A stretch of 64,000 bases of DNA, taken from assembly GCF_019343195.1 (NCBI RefSeq), contig NZ_RPHB01000008.1, positions 290,093 through 354,092 on the forward strand. The letters are read 5' to 3'. The notes under the pieces are model-generated. The model saw only the letters and a list, made by a program, of their open reading frames with translations. It searched no databases and was not told the DNA's origin. The stretch is from Arthrospiribacter ruber. GTDB lineage: Bacteria > Bacteroidota > Bacteroidia > Cytophagales > Cyclobacteriaceae. Within the stretch, counting starts at the first letter, position 1. Every line of letters starts with the position of its first letter. A program made the position numbers and the translations under genes. This document shows, piece by piece, positions 18,201-27,408 of the stretch.

Positions 18201-21200
18201 TTAGAAATCCAGGGTCAATCCCAGCAGGAACCCTCTGGTCATAGGGTAAAAGTTATTATTGTCAAATCCCGGAGTCAACCCTCCAAGGTTTACCTCTGGA
18301 TCGATTCCTGAATATTTGGTAAAGACAAACAGGTTGTTGCCTGTGACGTAGACATTCAGGTTTTTGAAATTTTTGCTGTTTACCATGGGAAAATTATAGG
18401 CGAGTGTAGCATTGTCTATCCGAAGAAATGATCCCGGCTCCAAATAGCGGTCAGAGTAAAAATTGTTATTTACATCTGTCATGGGCTCATCCTGGGCTGA
18501 AAGAGGAATATTTCTTAAATAAGCCTGACTGATACTGGAGAGCACAGCTCTGGTAGAATTCAGGACTTGATTTCCATAAACACCTCGTATGAACACATTC
18601 AAAGACCAGTTTCCGTAAAAGAAGTTATTTCCTATACCATAGGTGAATTTGGGTTGTGCATGTCCCATAAGAATGGCATCAGCAGGAAATCTGGGTGCTG
18701 AGGTTTCCCCACCATCCGCGGTGCGGAAAGTTGAAATGCCATTTTCATTTCTTCCGGTCCATTGGAAAAGGTTGAATAGACCTATAGGATAGCCTTCTTT
18801 GATCAATTGGGTGGATACTCCGCTCACTCCTGCTCCAGAACCACCTGCTGTAGGAATTGAATCCAGCTGGTACTCAAAGTTTGAAAGCTTTTCTACCCTG
18901 TTTCTGTTGTTCGATATATTTCCTGAAACCTCCCATGCAAACTTTCCTTTTTGCATTAGGCTGGCTTGCAAAGTAAGCTCTACGCCCTTATTAGAAATTT
19001 CTCCCACATTTGCAGTCATCGTGGGATGTACAAATAATGTGGTAGAAACCGGATAATTGAAAATAAGGTCTGAAGTATACTTATTGTAAACTTCAAGGCT
19101 ACCATTTACACGACTGCTGAAAAGTGAAAAGTCAATGCCCAGATTGAACATAGAAGTTCTTTCCCATCTAAGGTCGTCATTTACATTGGCTACAGAACCT
19201 AATGCCTGTTCATAGACCCCGTTATTGTAGTAGGTTCCTGAGCTACCAAACCTAAAGACTGTCAAAAGGGGATCAAACCCAAGAGAGTTACCGGTAACAC
19301 CATATCCGGCTCTGAGCTTTAGCTGCTGTAGCAATGACTGACCGGAAAGGAAGTTTTCCTCATGGATCAACCAGCCCACAGATGCTGATGGGAAGTTGCC
19401 CCACCTGTTGTCCCGGCTGAATGCAGAGGATCCATCCCTTCTAAGGGAAACCTGTAAGAGATACTTGTCATAAAGAGAATAGTTTACCCTGGAGTAGAAT
19501 GAAATTATCCTCAATGGTACCTGTAGAAAATTGCCATAATCCACCCTCAATGTATTGGAACCCAAAGCCAAATTCTCAGCTCCTGTCACATCGGAAACAA
19601 AGCCTGTATTAGTGGCCTGAAAGCCATCATTATTGACGTCGTCCTGCCAGGAATATCCACCCAAAATTTTCAGTTCCTGGTTCATCGTGTTCAGGGGAGT
19701 ATATTCAAAGAATGATTCAAAAACCTTTCTATTGTTCTGAACACTGAACCTTTTGGCTATGCCACCTACCTGCTGGCCAGAATAGGAAGTTCCTTCATAG
19801 CCAATCGGTAATATGGATTCGCTGTTCTGGTATTGTTTTCCCTCGAATTTTTCCAACTGATACGAACCCAGTACATTGATATTTAACTGCTTAGTCACAT
19901 CAAACTTTGCTGATATAAATCCCAGGATTGTATTGTTTTCCCTGCTATCCTGATTCAGTTCAAGAATACCCAAAGGGTTGAAGTAATTGGAAGTATGGTC
20001 GATGGTATTTTCTTTAAAACTTCCATCTTCATTTCTTACATTGACCGTAGGAAGATAGGAGACCATTTGCCTGTAAACCTCTCCTCTCACCAGCTTCTGC
20101 CGATCAAGTGAATTGGTCAACTGAAAATTCAAATTCAAACGATCATTGAATCCCTTTTGGTTTAATGAAAACTGGGCTATTATCCTTTCTCTTCCGGATT
20201 CCCGGATAATTCCTTCCTGGTTAAAATAATTGAGGCTGGCATTGAAAGTAGCTCTATCTGTCCCTCCTCCATAGCTAAGGGTGTGGTTTTGACTGATGGC
20301 CGTCCTTGTAACGATATCCTGCCAGTCCGTATTTACAAAAGCAGTATCCCCTTGATTTATTGAATAGTCGTTGTCATTTGGAAAAAGGCTTTGGCCGTTT
20401 TTGGCAAGATAAGACCTCAGTTCGTCTCCTGTCATCATCCGAAGTGAATTGGAGGCTTGTTCTACACCTGTATAGGCATGGTAACTAAAGCCGTATGTAG
20501 GTTGTGCTTTTCTTGTAGTGACAAGAATTACACCGTTGGCAGCCCTACTTCCATATATTGCAGTGGCAGATGCATCCTTCAAAACTTCTATGGATACTAT
20601 GTTGTCAGGAGATACCAAGTTGATAGAAGCACCCGGAACTCCATCTATGACATAAAAAGGCTGCTGTGCGGCTCCTTCTCTAAGTGTGGAAGCTCCGCGC
20701 AATACAATACTCGAACCTCCATTGGGGTTTCCGTCTCTGCTGATCACCAATCCTGCCACTTTACCCTGCAGCAACTGTTCGGGGTTTGCAATGACTCCCC
20801 TATTAAATTCTTTGGGAGCAACACTGGTTATAGAGCTTGTTAATTTTTCCCTGCTGACTTCACCGTAGCCAATTACTACAGCTTCATCCAAAAGATTTTC
20901 CTTATTTCTCATTCTGATGGTCCAGTCACTGCGGTTGCCCACCGGGACCTCCAGAGGTTCATAACCAAGCATTGAAAATATCAGTACATCATTTTCTTCA
21001 AGGCCTTCAAATCTAAAGTTGCCATCAAAATCCGTCACCTGACCACTGCTTTTACCTTTTACCTGAATGGTGACCCCAAAAAGTGCTTCGGAGGTCTCCT
21101 CATCAATCACTTTTCCTTTCACTTCAATTGAAACTTTTTTTGGCTTTGATGTATTTGAAGTGGCGTTTTTTGATGCAGACTGTATAAAATACACCCCTCC

Positions 21201-21512
21201 TCTTTTTTCCACAAGGATGTCTTTGGATTTGGTGAGTTCGGAAAAAAACGTTTCCGCATCATTTGCTAGGATTGATTTACTGCTGACTTTTAATCCATCT
21301 AGCTCTTTGGCATCATAAATTATATTCAGATTGAAATTTTTCTGAAGCATACCCAGCGCTTCTGACAAGTGGATTTCTTCAGCTTTTGCATATCCCAATG
21401 TCCCTGATCCCTGGGCAATGGCATAATTGGTCAAAAGTAAGAGCGCAAAACTCCCACAGATGCTGAGAAAGACACGATGAATTTGTACTTTCTCCAATTT
21501 GTTTTTTTTCAT
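18201..21512 (-). CDS. STN-domain SusC-type TonB-dependent receptor (sigma-signalling)
   Basis: An 1103-residue receptor. Order: signal segment (about 12-34), secretin/TonB short N-terminal (STN) domain (about 43-110, IHLSEALGMLQKNFNLNIIYD), carboxypeptidase-regulatory-like domain (about 127-210), plug (about 220-335, YVIDGVPGASINLVSPD), and barrel ending GLTLDF. In FecA-type systems the STN domain contacts the anti-sigma protein when ligand is bound. FecR and an ECF sigma factor are encoded directly upstream on the same strand, so import and gene activation are coupled. A stable hairpin lies between fecR and this gene (21578-21605). Confidence 0.95.
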   Translation of the reverse strand: MKKNKLEKVQIHRVFLSICGSFALLLLTNYAIAQGSGTLGYAKAEEIHLSEALGMLQKNFNLNIIYDAKELDGLKVSSKSILANDAETFFSELTKSKDILVEKRGGVYFIQSASKNATSNTSKPKKVSIEVKGKVIDEETSEALFGVTIQVKGKSSGQVTDFDGNFRFEGLEENDVLIFSMLGYEPLEVPVGNRSDWTIRMRNKENLLDEAVVIGYGEVSREKLTSSITSVAPKEFNRGVIANPEQLLQGKVAGLVISRDGNPNGGSSIVLRGASTLREGAAQQPFYVIDGVPGASINLVSPDNIVSIEVLKDASATAIYGSRAANGVILVTTRKAQPTYGFSYHAYTGVEQASNSLRMMTGDELRSYLAKNGQSLFPNDNDYSINQGDTAFVNTDWQDIVTRTAISQNHTLSYGGGTDRATFNASLNYFNQEGIIRESGRERIIAQFSLNQKGFNDRLNLNFQLTNSLDRQKLVRGEVYRQMVSYLPTVNVRNEDGSFKENTIDHTSNYFNPLGILELNQDSRENNTILGFISAKFDVTKQLNINVLGSYQLEKFEGKQYQNSESILPIGYEGTSYSGQQVGGIAKRFSVQNNRKVFESFFEYTPLNTMNQELKILGGYSWQDDVNNDGFQATNTGFVSDVTGAENLALGSNTLRVDYGNFLQVPLRIISFYSRVNYSLYDKYLLQVSLRRDGSSAFSRDNRWGNFPSASVGWLIHEENFLSGQSLLQQLKLRAGYGVTGNSLGFDPLLTVFRFGSSGTYYNNGVYEQALGSVANVNDDLRWERTSMFNLGIDFSLFSSRVNGSLEVYNKYTSDLIFNYPVSTTLFVHPTMTANVGEISNKGVELTLQASLMQKGKFAWEVSGNISNNRNRVEKLSNFEYQLDSIPTAGGSGAGVSGVSTQLIKEGYPIGLFNLFQWTGRNENGISTFRTADGGETSAPRFPADAILMGHAQPKFTYGIGNNFFYGNWSLNVFIRGVYGNQVLNSTRAVLSSISQAYLRNIPLSAQDEPMTDVNNNFYSDRYLEPGSFLRIDNATLAYNFPMVNSKNFKNLNVYVTGNNLFVFTKYSGIDPEVNLGGLTPGFDNNNFYPMTRGFLLGLTLDF

Positions 21513-21577
21513 TACTTTAGCGATTGATTAGTTAATAAAAGGTTATTGATGGAAACCATTTCATTCAATTAGCCTGT

Positions 21578-21605
21578 CCCGACACCTGCTCCAACAGGTG
21601 TCGGG
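21578..21605 (-). promoter_or_regulatory. Intercistronic hairpin between fecR and susC
   Basis: CCCGACACCTG (21578-21588) pairs perfectly with CAGGTGTCGGG (21595-21605) around a 6-base loop, touching the fecR stop codon. No T-run follows on the minus strand, so it is not a classic terminator. It may act as a partial terminator or as an mRNA processing/stability element that sets different levels for regulators and transporter. Confidence 0.6.
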
Positions 21606-22526
21606 TTATTGAATTTCGTAGTTTTTCGATCCTGTTTTTTTGATTTTCAAGTCATATTTGGAGAGTATACTACTCAACACATCAATTATGACTTCCAGGT
21701 CTAAGCCTGCTTCCAAATTGGCACTTAATCCCAGCCCCGTACCATCCGGGTAACTGATCTGTACATCATAATAGCTTGTAAGAAGATGGGCGACTTCTTT
21801 AAGGTCTGCATTGTCAAAAACAAGCCTTTTAAGTTTCAGGTCCTGATAGTACTCCGTTTTGCTTTGGACCACAGTCCCGTTTTGTCTATTGATTTTTAGC
21901 TGTTCTGATTGCTCAAGTGTGGCTACAGATTTCCCTTTGTAGGCGACGGTTACTTTGCCACTTGCTACCGTAATGCGCTGCTCGGGAAACTGGCTATAAG
22001 TCTGTACTTCGAAGGATGTGCCAAGTACTTCTATTTTTGAATCATCTGCTGTGACACTGAAAACTTTATCCGGATTTCTTTTTACATCAAAAAAGGCACT
22101 GCCCGACAAGGTTACTTTTCTCTCCTTTTCAAAACCCTTTTGATAGCTCAGGCTAGAGTTTGGTTTTAGAAGTACAAAGCTGCTATCGGGCAACAAAAAC
22201 TCTTTGAACTCCCCTATCTGAGTACTTTCTACTACTTCCTGATATGAGCTGCCAACAGTTTTCCAAAGCAATATTGTCAAAATCAAAAATGGCAACAATA
22301 TAGCAGCGACTTTCAATACAATGGACTGAAAAACTTTTCGTGGAGGTCTGATTGCGGCCATGGCATTTTTCTTTGCCCTGGACACTTTTTCTAAATTAAC
22401 ATCAGGCTTTTCGGAACCTGAAGCTGCAATGCCATCCAACCAATTTTCCAGTAATTGTTTTTCTGATTCGTTGGCAGTCCCATTGAGGTATTTATCCAGT
22501 AAGCGGGATATTTTGTGATTTTCCAA
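21606..22526 (-). CDS. FecR-family anti-sigma factor
   Basis: A 306-residue single-span membrane protein. The cytoplasmic N-terminal FecR segment (about 1-75, LDKYLNGTANESEKQLLENWLDG region split by short gaps) is followed by one membrane helix (about 68-86), then the periplasmic FecR domain (about 98-195, FLLPDSSFVLLKPNSSL) and a C-terminal DUF4974-type domain (LKRLVFDNADLKEVAHLL). It holds the ECF sigma factor inactive until the STN domain of the receptor signals. The start appears to be TTG: no ATG or GTG occurs in frame after the preceding stop, and later ATGs would remove the anti-sigma segment. It starts 43 bases after the sigma gene. Confidence 0.92.
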   Translation of the reverse strand: MENHKISRLLDKYLNGTANESEKQLLENWLDGIAASGSEKPDVNLEKVSRAKKNAMAAIRPPRKVFQSIVLKVAAILLPFLILTILLWKTVGSSYQEVVESTQIGEFKEFLLPDSSFVLLKPNSSLSYQKGFEKERKVTLSGSAFFDVKRNPDKVFSVTADDSKIEVLGTSFEVQTYSQFPEQRITVASGKVTVAYKGKSVATLEQSEQLKINRQNGTVVQSKTEYYQDLKLKRLVFDNADLKEVAHLLTSYYDVQISYPDGTGLGLSANLEAGLDLEVIIDVLSSILSKYDLKIKKTGSKNYEIQ

Positions 22527-22569
22527 GAGTACGTCGTTTGGTAGAAGTACCCCGAGGAATCCATTTCAA

Positions 22570-23169
22570 CTATTCAAAAAATCGAATTAACAGAAACTTA
22601 GCAATTGGAGTAGAATAGTAACAAGTAGTTAATACTTTGGTAATCTGAGGAAGGATTTTGTGTCTTGCTGATGCGATCTGATTGCGTACAGTCTGTTCAG
22701 AAACTTTGTTAAGTAAGGAAATCTCTTTGGCAGTATAGCCTTCCAGTTCATGTAATAAAAAGACCTGCCTTTCTTTTTCCGGCAGTACCAATGTCTGGGC
22801 ATGAATCAGTTCAAGCAATTCCTTATGCAGAAGATCTTTTAATGGCAGGTCAGATTTTTCAATCTGATGAACAAGCTGTTCCAGATGTTTTTTACGTATT
22901 CCCTGACTTCTGAAGGTTTTAAGGATTTTCTTTTTTAGACAGGAGAAAAGGAAAACTTTCCATTCAGTCCTTATCGGAAGTTGCACTTCTCTTTTTTCCC
23001 AGATATCCAGAAAAAGCTCCTGAACCAAATCTTCAGCTTCATTTTCATCCTCTAAAATAGAAAAGGCATATCGAAATAAGGAGCTCCAGTACTGATCGAA
23101 CAAATACTCAAAAGCCTTTTCATTCCCGGAACGCAGGTCTTCCCATAAATTCCCCTCTGACTTATACAT
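22570..23169 (-). CDS. ECF-type RNA polymerase sigma factor (FecI-like)
   Basis: A 199-residue sigma factor. Region 2 lies at about 12-85 (FDQYWSSLFRYAFSIL, then DENEAEDLVQELFLDIWEK) and region 4 at about 125-182 (LHELEGYTAKEISLLNKVSEQTVRNQ). It belongs to the Bacteroidota RpoE/FecI-like group that is paired with FecR and STN-type SusC proteins. It should drive transcription of the downstream susC-susD-phosphatase genes, and may be autoregulated since it heads the cluster. Confidence 0.93.
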   Translation of the reverse strand: MYKSEGNLWEDLRSGNEKAFEYLFDQYWSSLFRYAFSILEDENEAEDLVQELFLDIWEKREVQLPIRTEWKVFLFSCLKKKILKTFRSQGIRKKHLEQLVHQIEKSDLPLKDLLHKELLELIHAQTLVLPEKERQVFLLHELEGYTAKEISLLNKVSEQTVRNQIASARHKILPQITKVLTTCYYSTPIAKFLLIRFFE

Positions 23170-23656
23170 TTCTAAAATTCTTTCAAATCCAAAGTTACCA
23201 AATTTTAGAACCGGGAATTGATACTTATGAGAATGTCACAGAAAGTTCATTCTGGATTAATAGTATATTAACATCTCTTGAAAATTGTAGCTTTTATATT
23301 TATTAAATATCCGACAAAACCGAAATGGCTTTAGCTCTTCGATCATATAAGTCCATACAAATATCCTTAGAACCAATCTGCTCTACGCCTAAGCCAACAT
23401 TTTGAAAATGAAAAATTTCCAACAGAGCAAAGGCTTAACCTTTGAAATGGAAATTGAAACTTAAGCATGATTGTGAAACCCTCCTTTCCACGCACTGAAC
23501 TGCTAAAAAGCATACAGTTATTACCAAACCCCATCACTTTGTCCCAATAAAATATCCCCTTATCCAAATTTTAGAAGGTTAACAACATTTTTCTATTAAT
23601 TTGATCCATTGCTATTTACAAGGCAATTTTAAGTTTCCTCTCAAAACCGACCTACA
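23170..23656. other. Divergent intergenic region between sigma factor and glycosidase
   Basis: About 0.49 kb with no supported gene; it must hold the promoters of both flanking genes. TTAATTTG at about 23595 resembles the Bacteroidota -7 box (TAnnTTTG) with one mismatch, but no matching -33 box was found. A 66-codon minus-strand frame here has no protein-like features. Confidence 0.45.
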
Positions 23657-25795
23657 ATGAACCTATCAAAAAAACCAATTGCATGCCCATTGCTTCTATC
23701 AATCATACTTCTGCTAATTGTTTTCCCATTGAAAGCAAATGCACAGGTCAGTTGGCCTGATTCCCTGGAGTGGTGGAAAGCAAATAACCTAAGGGTTATA
23801 CAGACCAATCTTCCTGCTTATGAAGCTGCTACCTTGGATCCGGATTCATTGGTTACAGATTTGATTCATTTTTCCGCCAACACCTTGATTATAAATGCAG
23901 GTGGTATCATGGCTTTTTATCCGACCAAACTGGAATATCACTATACCAATCCTTTTATGCAGGAAAACATGTTGGGAGAGGTGATCAAAAAATGCCATGA
24001 AAACAGTATCCGTGTAATCGTCCGATTTGATTTCAGCCGTGCCCACAAAAGTATTTTCGAGAAACACCCAGACTGGTTTTACATCTCCCCGGATGGCGAA
24101 CATATCACCAATGAGGACCTCTATACGGTTTCAATCAATGCTCCCTACGAACAGGAACAAATCTTCAACATTGTAGAGGAAGTGATTGACCTTTACCCCA
24201 TAGATGGTATTTTCATCAATATGCCCGGTTATCAGACAAGCAACCCTTACATAGGTAAATATTACGGCATAGATCAAAATCCCTATGATCAAAAGCGCTT
24301 TAAGGAATACAGTGGTGGAATGGAATTGCCCAAGGTAGAAGACCGCAATGACCCTGTTTTCAGAAAGTATGAAGAATTCAAAAAATTCACTGCTGACGAC
24401 ATCATCAAAAGATTAAACCTTTTGGTAAAGTCCAAAAACAAAAATATCGCCATATGTACCTATTCAGAAGATCATGTTGACATCATCCGCCATGAATCCC
24501 AGACCAATTCCTTACCCTATTGGCCATACAACGCATCGGACAATGTTAACAATACCAGACATTCCTTTCCTGACCATATTGTCAGCAATGCCAGTATTCA
24601 GCAGATTTCTTTCCAGTCAAGGTACAATGCCATAGAACCGGAAGAAGTGGCCATCAGGTTATATGAAAATATTGCTCATGGTTCAGGGCTTGATCTGAGC
24701 CTCATGGGAGATTTCAGAGACTATGAGGACGAGCGTAATTTTGAAGTTTTCAGAAAAGTGTACGCCCACCACAAAAAATATGAGCCTTATTTTGGCCACT
24801 ACAAATCACCTGCAAAAGTCGCTGTCATAGCACCTGGCTCTTGGCCTTCGGGCGAAGCCGCCCAGGAATACAGAGGAATCCAGCTCATGTTGTTAGAATC
24901 ACATATCCAATTTGATATCATAGAGAAGAGCCAAATCGCTCAACAGGAAAAGGCCCTTAGCAAATACAAGGTGGTGATTTTGCCTGAAATATCTTCTGTA
25001 GATCAAAATGCATTGGCTACTTTGAAAAGATTGGTCAATGACGGAGTCCATATCATTGCTACCAATCGCTCTCTTTCAGACCATCCTAAAATATTAGATG
25101 ACTTATTTGGTGCCAAAATAAAGGAACTGAACCATGATGGAGCCGGGTTTTACCTTCAACCTGATAATAAAAACCTCTTCACTCGATTTGACAAACAATC
25201 TCTCTTGTTCTGGAAATTCAACCTAGGGCTTTATGATTTTGATGGGGCAACAGAAACGCAACTACCTATTTTAACACCGGGTATCCCCGGACCTCCTGAA
25301 ATCATTGGCGGTCATGAACCTACTGGATTCCATGCTGTTGGCATTAAAAATCACAATAGCGGAAAAGCGGTTTTGATGCCCATTAATTTGGGAAGGCTTT
25401 ATTTTCTACATGGCTACGAGCAGCATAAAAATCTACTCTTGGATTTGTTAGACTATATTTTTCCGGAAGTGGACCAACTCATCAGGACCAATGCCCATCC
25501 GAGAATTGAGGTGATTTTACAAAACTATGCCTTGAACACCCCTGAGAATTATGGCAATGAGGCAAAAGACGGTATGATCCTACATTTAGTCAATCTGACA
25601 GGATTTAGTGGAAATACTTATTTTGACCCTTTACCGGTCTTTGATACAGAATTTGAAATTCGCACTGAATTTAAGCCTCAACGCATTTGGAGCATGGTTA
25701 GTGAAAAAGAAATTCCTTTTACATTTCAAAATGGCAGAGTCACTTTAAAAATAGATAAAGTCCAAGAGTTTGAAGGACTAGTGATGGAAAGGTGA
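23657..25795 (+). CDS. Secreted putative glycoside hydrolase (GHL6-like with trimerisation-type domain)
   Basis: A 712-residue secreted protein: signal peptide to about residue 29 (KANAQ), a TIM-barrel-like domain (about 32-365) resembling the hypothetical glycosyl hydrolase 6 (GHL6) family (NTLIINAGGIMAFYPTKL; IRVIVRFDFSRAH; PIDGIFINMPGYQ), then a GATase/beta-galactosidase-trimerisation-like domain (about 385-510, KVAVIAPGSWPSG … VVILPEISSVDQNALATL) and a C-terminal beta domain. The layout recalls GH42 and fucosidase-related enzymes, but the catalytic residues are not certain. It is divergent from the sigma factor gene and could act on the glycan imported by the neighbouring SusCD pair, though no shared regulation was seen. 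Confidence 0.75.
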   Translation: MNLSKKPIACPLLLSIILLLIVFPLKANAQVSWPDSLEWWKANNLRVIQTNLPAYEAATLDPDSLVTDLIHFSANTLIINAGGIMAFYPTKLEYHYTNPFMQENMLGEVIKKCHENSIRVIVRFDFSRAHKSIFEKHPDWFYISPDGEHITNEDLYTVSINAPYEQEQIFNIVEEVIDLYPIDGIFINMPGYQTSNPYIGKYYGIDQNPYDQKRFKEYSGGMELPKVEDRNDPVFRKYEEFKKFTADDIIKRLNLLVKSKNKNIAICTYSEDHVDIIRHESQTNSLPYWPYNASDNVNNTRHSFPDHIVSNASIQQISFQSRYNAIEPEEVAIRLYENIAHGSGLDLSLMGDFRDYEDERNFEVFRKVYAHHKKYEPYFGHYKSPAKVAVIAPGSWPSGEAAQEYRGIQLMLLESHIQFDIIEKSQIAQQEKALSKYKVVILPEISSVDQNALATLKRLVNDGVHIIATNRSLSDHPKILDDLFGAKIKELNHDGAGFYLQPDNKNLFTRFDKQSLLFWKFNLGLYDFDGATETQLPILTPGIPGPPEIIGGHEPTGFHAVGIKNHNSGKAVLMPINLGRLYFLHGYEQHKNLLLDLLDYIFPEVDQLIRTNAHPRIEVILQNYALNTPENYGNEAKDGMILHLVNLTGFSGNTYFDPLPVFDTEFEIRTEFKPQRIWSMVSEKEIPFTFQNGRVTLKIDKVQEFEGLVMER

Positions 25796-25898
25796 AGTTT
25801 AGCCCATAAAATTTAGAATGAAGAAAATTCACCTGCATCTAAAAATCCAAGATCGCTAACTCTAACCATAACAATAAAAAATATCCCACTTCATTCTT

Positions 25899-26000
25899 GT
25901 GAAGGAAATCAGGAAGTGCATAGAAACGGATCAATTGCTGCTCGCGGGGATGAAATTAAAAGAGCTGGAATATCATGGGATACAGATTGTGGCAATATGA
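25899..26000 (+). pseudogene. Truncated third copy of the small repeated gene (module copy C)
   Basis: The 33 codons before TGA 25998-26000 (KEIRKCIETDQLLLAGMKL, then KELEYHGIQIV) match the C-terminal half of the small protein at 32876-33115. The N-terminal half and any radC sequence are missing. The bases after the stop (gctcgaaaa) also resemble those after the other copies, so this is a remnant of the same dispersed module. Confidence 0.8.
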
Positions 26001-26077
26001 GCTCGAAAAGCCAATAGTCAAGTTGTTTGAAGAAAGGTAATTGAATTCTGAAAATTATGATCTGTCCCAAATTTCCC

Positions 26078-26662
26078 TTAAGCTTCCTGATACCATTCCA
26101 AGGCCAATTTTTCAGTAGCTTTTATAAAATCATTTTTACCTGCATTATATTCAAAGTGGTGCTGAAACTCTTGTTTGGCCAATTCAATCTTTAAAGTTTG
26201 GTATTCATTTCTTTTTTTTGGATGTGCCCTTAGAAAATCTCTGAATGCAAGATGCCTTATCCATTCAGGACTGTCTTTTACCAATACATGGATATGAGTT
26301 AAAGAAAAGAACTCTTTGCCTGCAATATATTCCTCATTTAGACCGATTACTTCAGGGACTTCAATAGGTACCAAAGGTTTCAATTTTCCAAAAAGGCGTC
26401 TTTCAGGCAAAATGGCTTCATATATTTTGAAATAGGTATAGCCATTACCGGTCATTGGACCGATCACCTGATCCAATTGCTCTTCCTGGTTAAGCCCTAC
26501 CATAATATCAATTATCGGTTTTGCCATTAATCCCGCCACACTGGTACTCCCAATATGTTCTATTGCAGGAGAAAACTGCTCCAGAAGATCCTTCAATTTT
26601 TGTTTCTCGGTTAGGAATAATCCAACCCATTTTGGATTGTAATCTTCAATAATGATTTTCAT
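26078..26662 (-). CDS. GrpB family protein (UPF0157, nucleotidyltransferase fold)
   Basis: A 194-residue cytoplasmic protein of the GrpB/UPF0157 family. Hallmarks: YNPKWVGLF near the N-terminus, the IGSTSVAGLMAKPIID block (about 37-52; GSTS plus Asp of a nucleotidyltransferase-like core), THIHVL near 123-128, and FRDFLRAHPKKRNEY near 141-155. Some family members are fused to or work with CoA kinases or metabolic enzymes, but the activity is not established. It stands alone between remnants and a MITE-like element, with no operon partner. Confidence 0.9.
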   Translation of the reverse strand: MKIIIEDYNPKWVGLFLTEKQKLKDLLEQFSPAIEHIGSTSVAGLMAKPIIDIMVGLNQEEQLDQVIGPMTGNGYTYFKIYEAILPERRLFGKLKPLVPIEVPEVIGLNEEYIAGKEFFSLTHIHVLVKDSPEWIRHLAFRDFLRAHPKKRNEYQTLKIELAKQEFQHHFEYNAGKNDFIKATEKLALEWYQEA

Positions 26663-27079
26663 GCTAATTTTTTCGTTCGGGATAGCGCTTATTTAATGAT
26701 TTTCAGCAAAAAGCCTCAAAAACTTTAATGGATCTACTTTTTAAATAACTTACCGGTCAGATGATAGCAGTTTTTAACCCATATTATTTATTGCTTGGTA
26801 AAGGTGTGCAATTTACAACAATGTTCTGAACGGGCTTTCTGATGAATTGACCAATAGTAGAATTCCAACCCAAGTAAAAGTTAACCATGTAAATTACCTG
26901 GCCGGGCATTTATAAAACTCACAATATGGAATAGTACAGATTTCCTGGTTCAGAGCAGAATTTAAAAAACATAGGTGTATGAGTTAAGCTGATGAAAGTC
27001 ATTTCATCCAACTCTTCAACAAGTTCACTCAGATCATCTTGGCTAAAGGTCAAAATCAAAAATTACTTCACCTTAAATA
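26663..27079. other. Non-coding or decayed region next to a MITE-like element
   Basis: No gene could be supported. On the minus strand, codons such as TFSQDDLSELVEELDEMTF (near 26950-27040) are open for about 44 codons before a TGA, and a separate 41-codon frame from ATG 26905 follows. These may be parts of a decayed gene cut by the element inserted at 27080, but no family is recognised. TAAATA at 27074-27079 is the left target-site duplication of that element. Confidence 0.4.
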
Positions 27080-27343
27080 GGGCTTGCTGAAAAAGTCTCA
27101 GGTATGCCAGATTCAAAGCGGGCGAATGAAGATGTATGCTTATACTTCGAGTGAGCCCAATGAAGAAGATGGTATGCCTGAGGCTAGCCTTAAAATTTCG
27201 AATTTTAAAATTTTAAGGAGCACGGAAATCAAACTATAACATTGAATAAGCGTGCACCTGCTTAAAAAGAAAATACCTGACAAACGGGGTATTCATCAAA
27301 ATTTAAAGCATTTATTCTTCAGTTGGCGTTTTTCAGCACGCCC
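27080..27343 (-). mobile_element. MITE-like element, full copy 1
   Basis: A 264-bp non-coding element with imperfect terminal inverted repeats: GGGCTTGCTGAAAAA at the left and TTTTTCAGCACGCCC at the right. It is flanked by the direct repeat TAAATA (27074-27079 and 27344-27349), a target-site duplication. An internal palindrome (arms CCTTAAAATTT 27188-27198 and AAATTTTAAGG 27208-27218) can fold as a strong hairpin. The same element, reverse-oriented, is at 58034-58296; half of it is at 34559-34685. No transposase is encoded; it probably relies on an IS elsewhere with matching ends. Confidence 0.9.
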
Positions 27344-27408
27344 TAAATAAGTGAAGTAGTTATTTCCTATCTGTGGGTTTTAATCTGATAAGACGGCCCG
27401 TCTCGATT

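Noticed and set aside
26780..26905. 41-codon minus-strand frame starting MPGQVIYMV
   Set aside because: No homology recognised and flanked by decayed sequence; too weak to call a gene.
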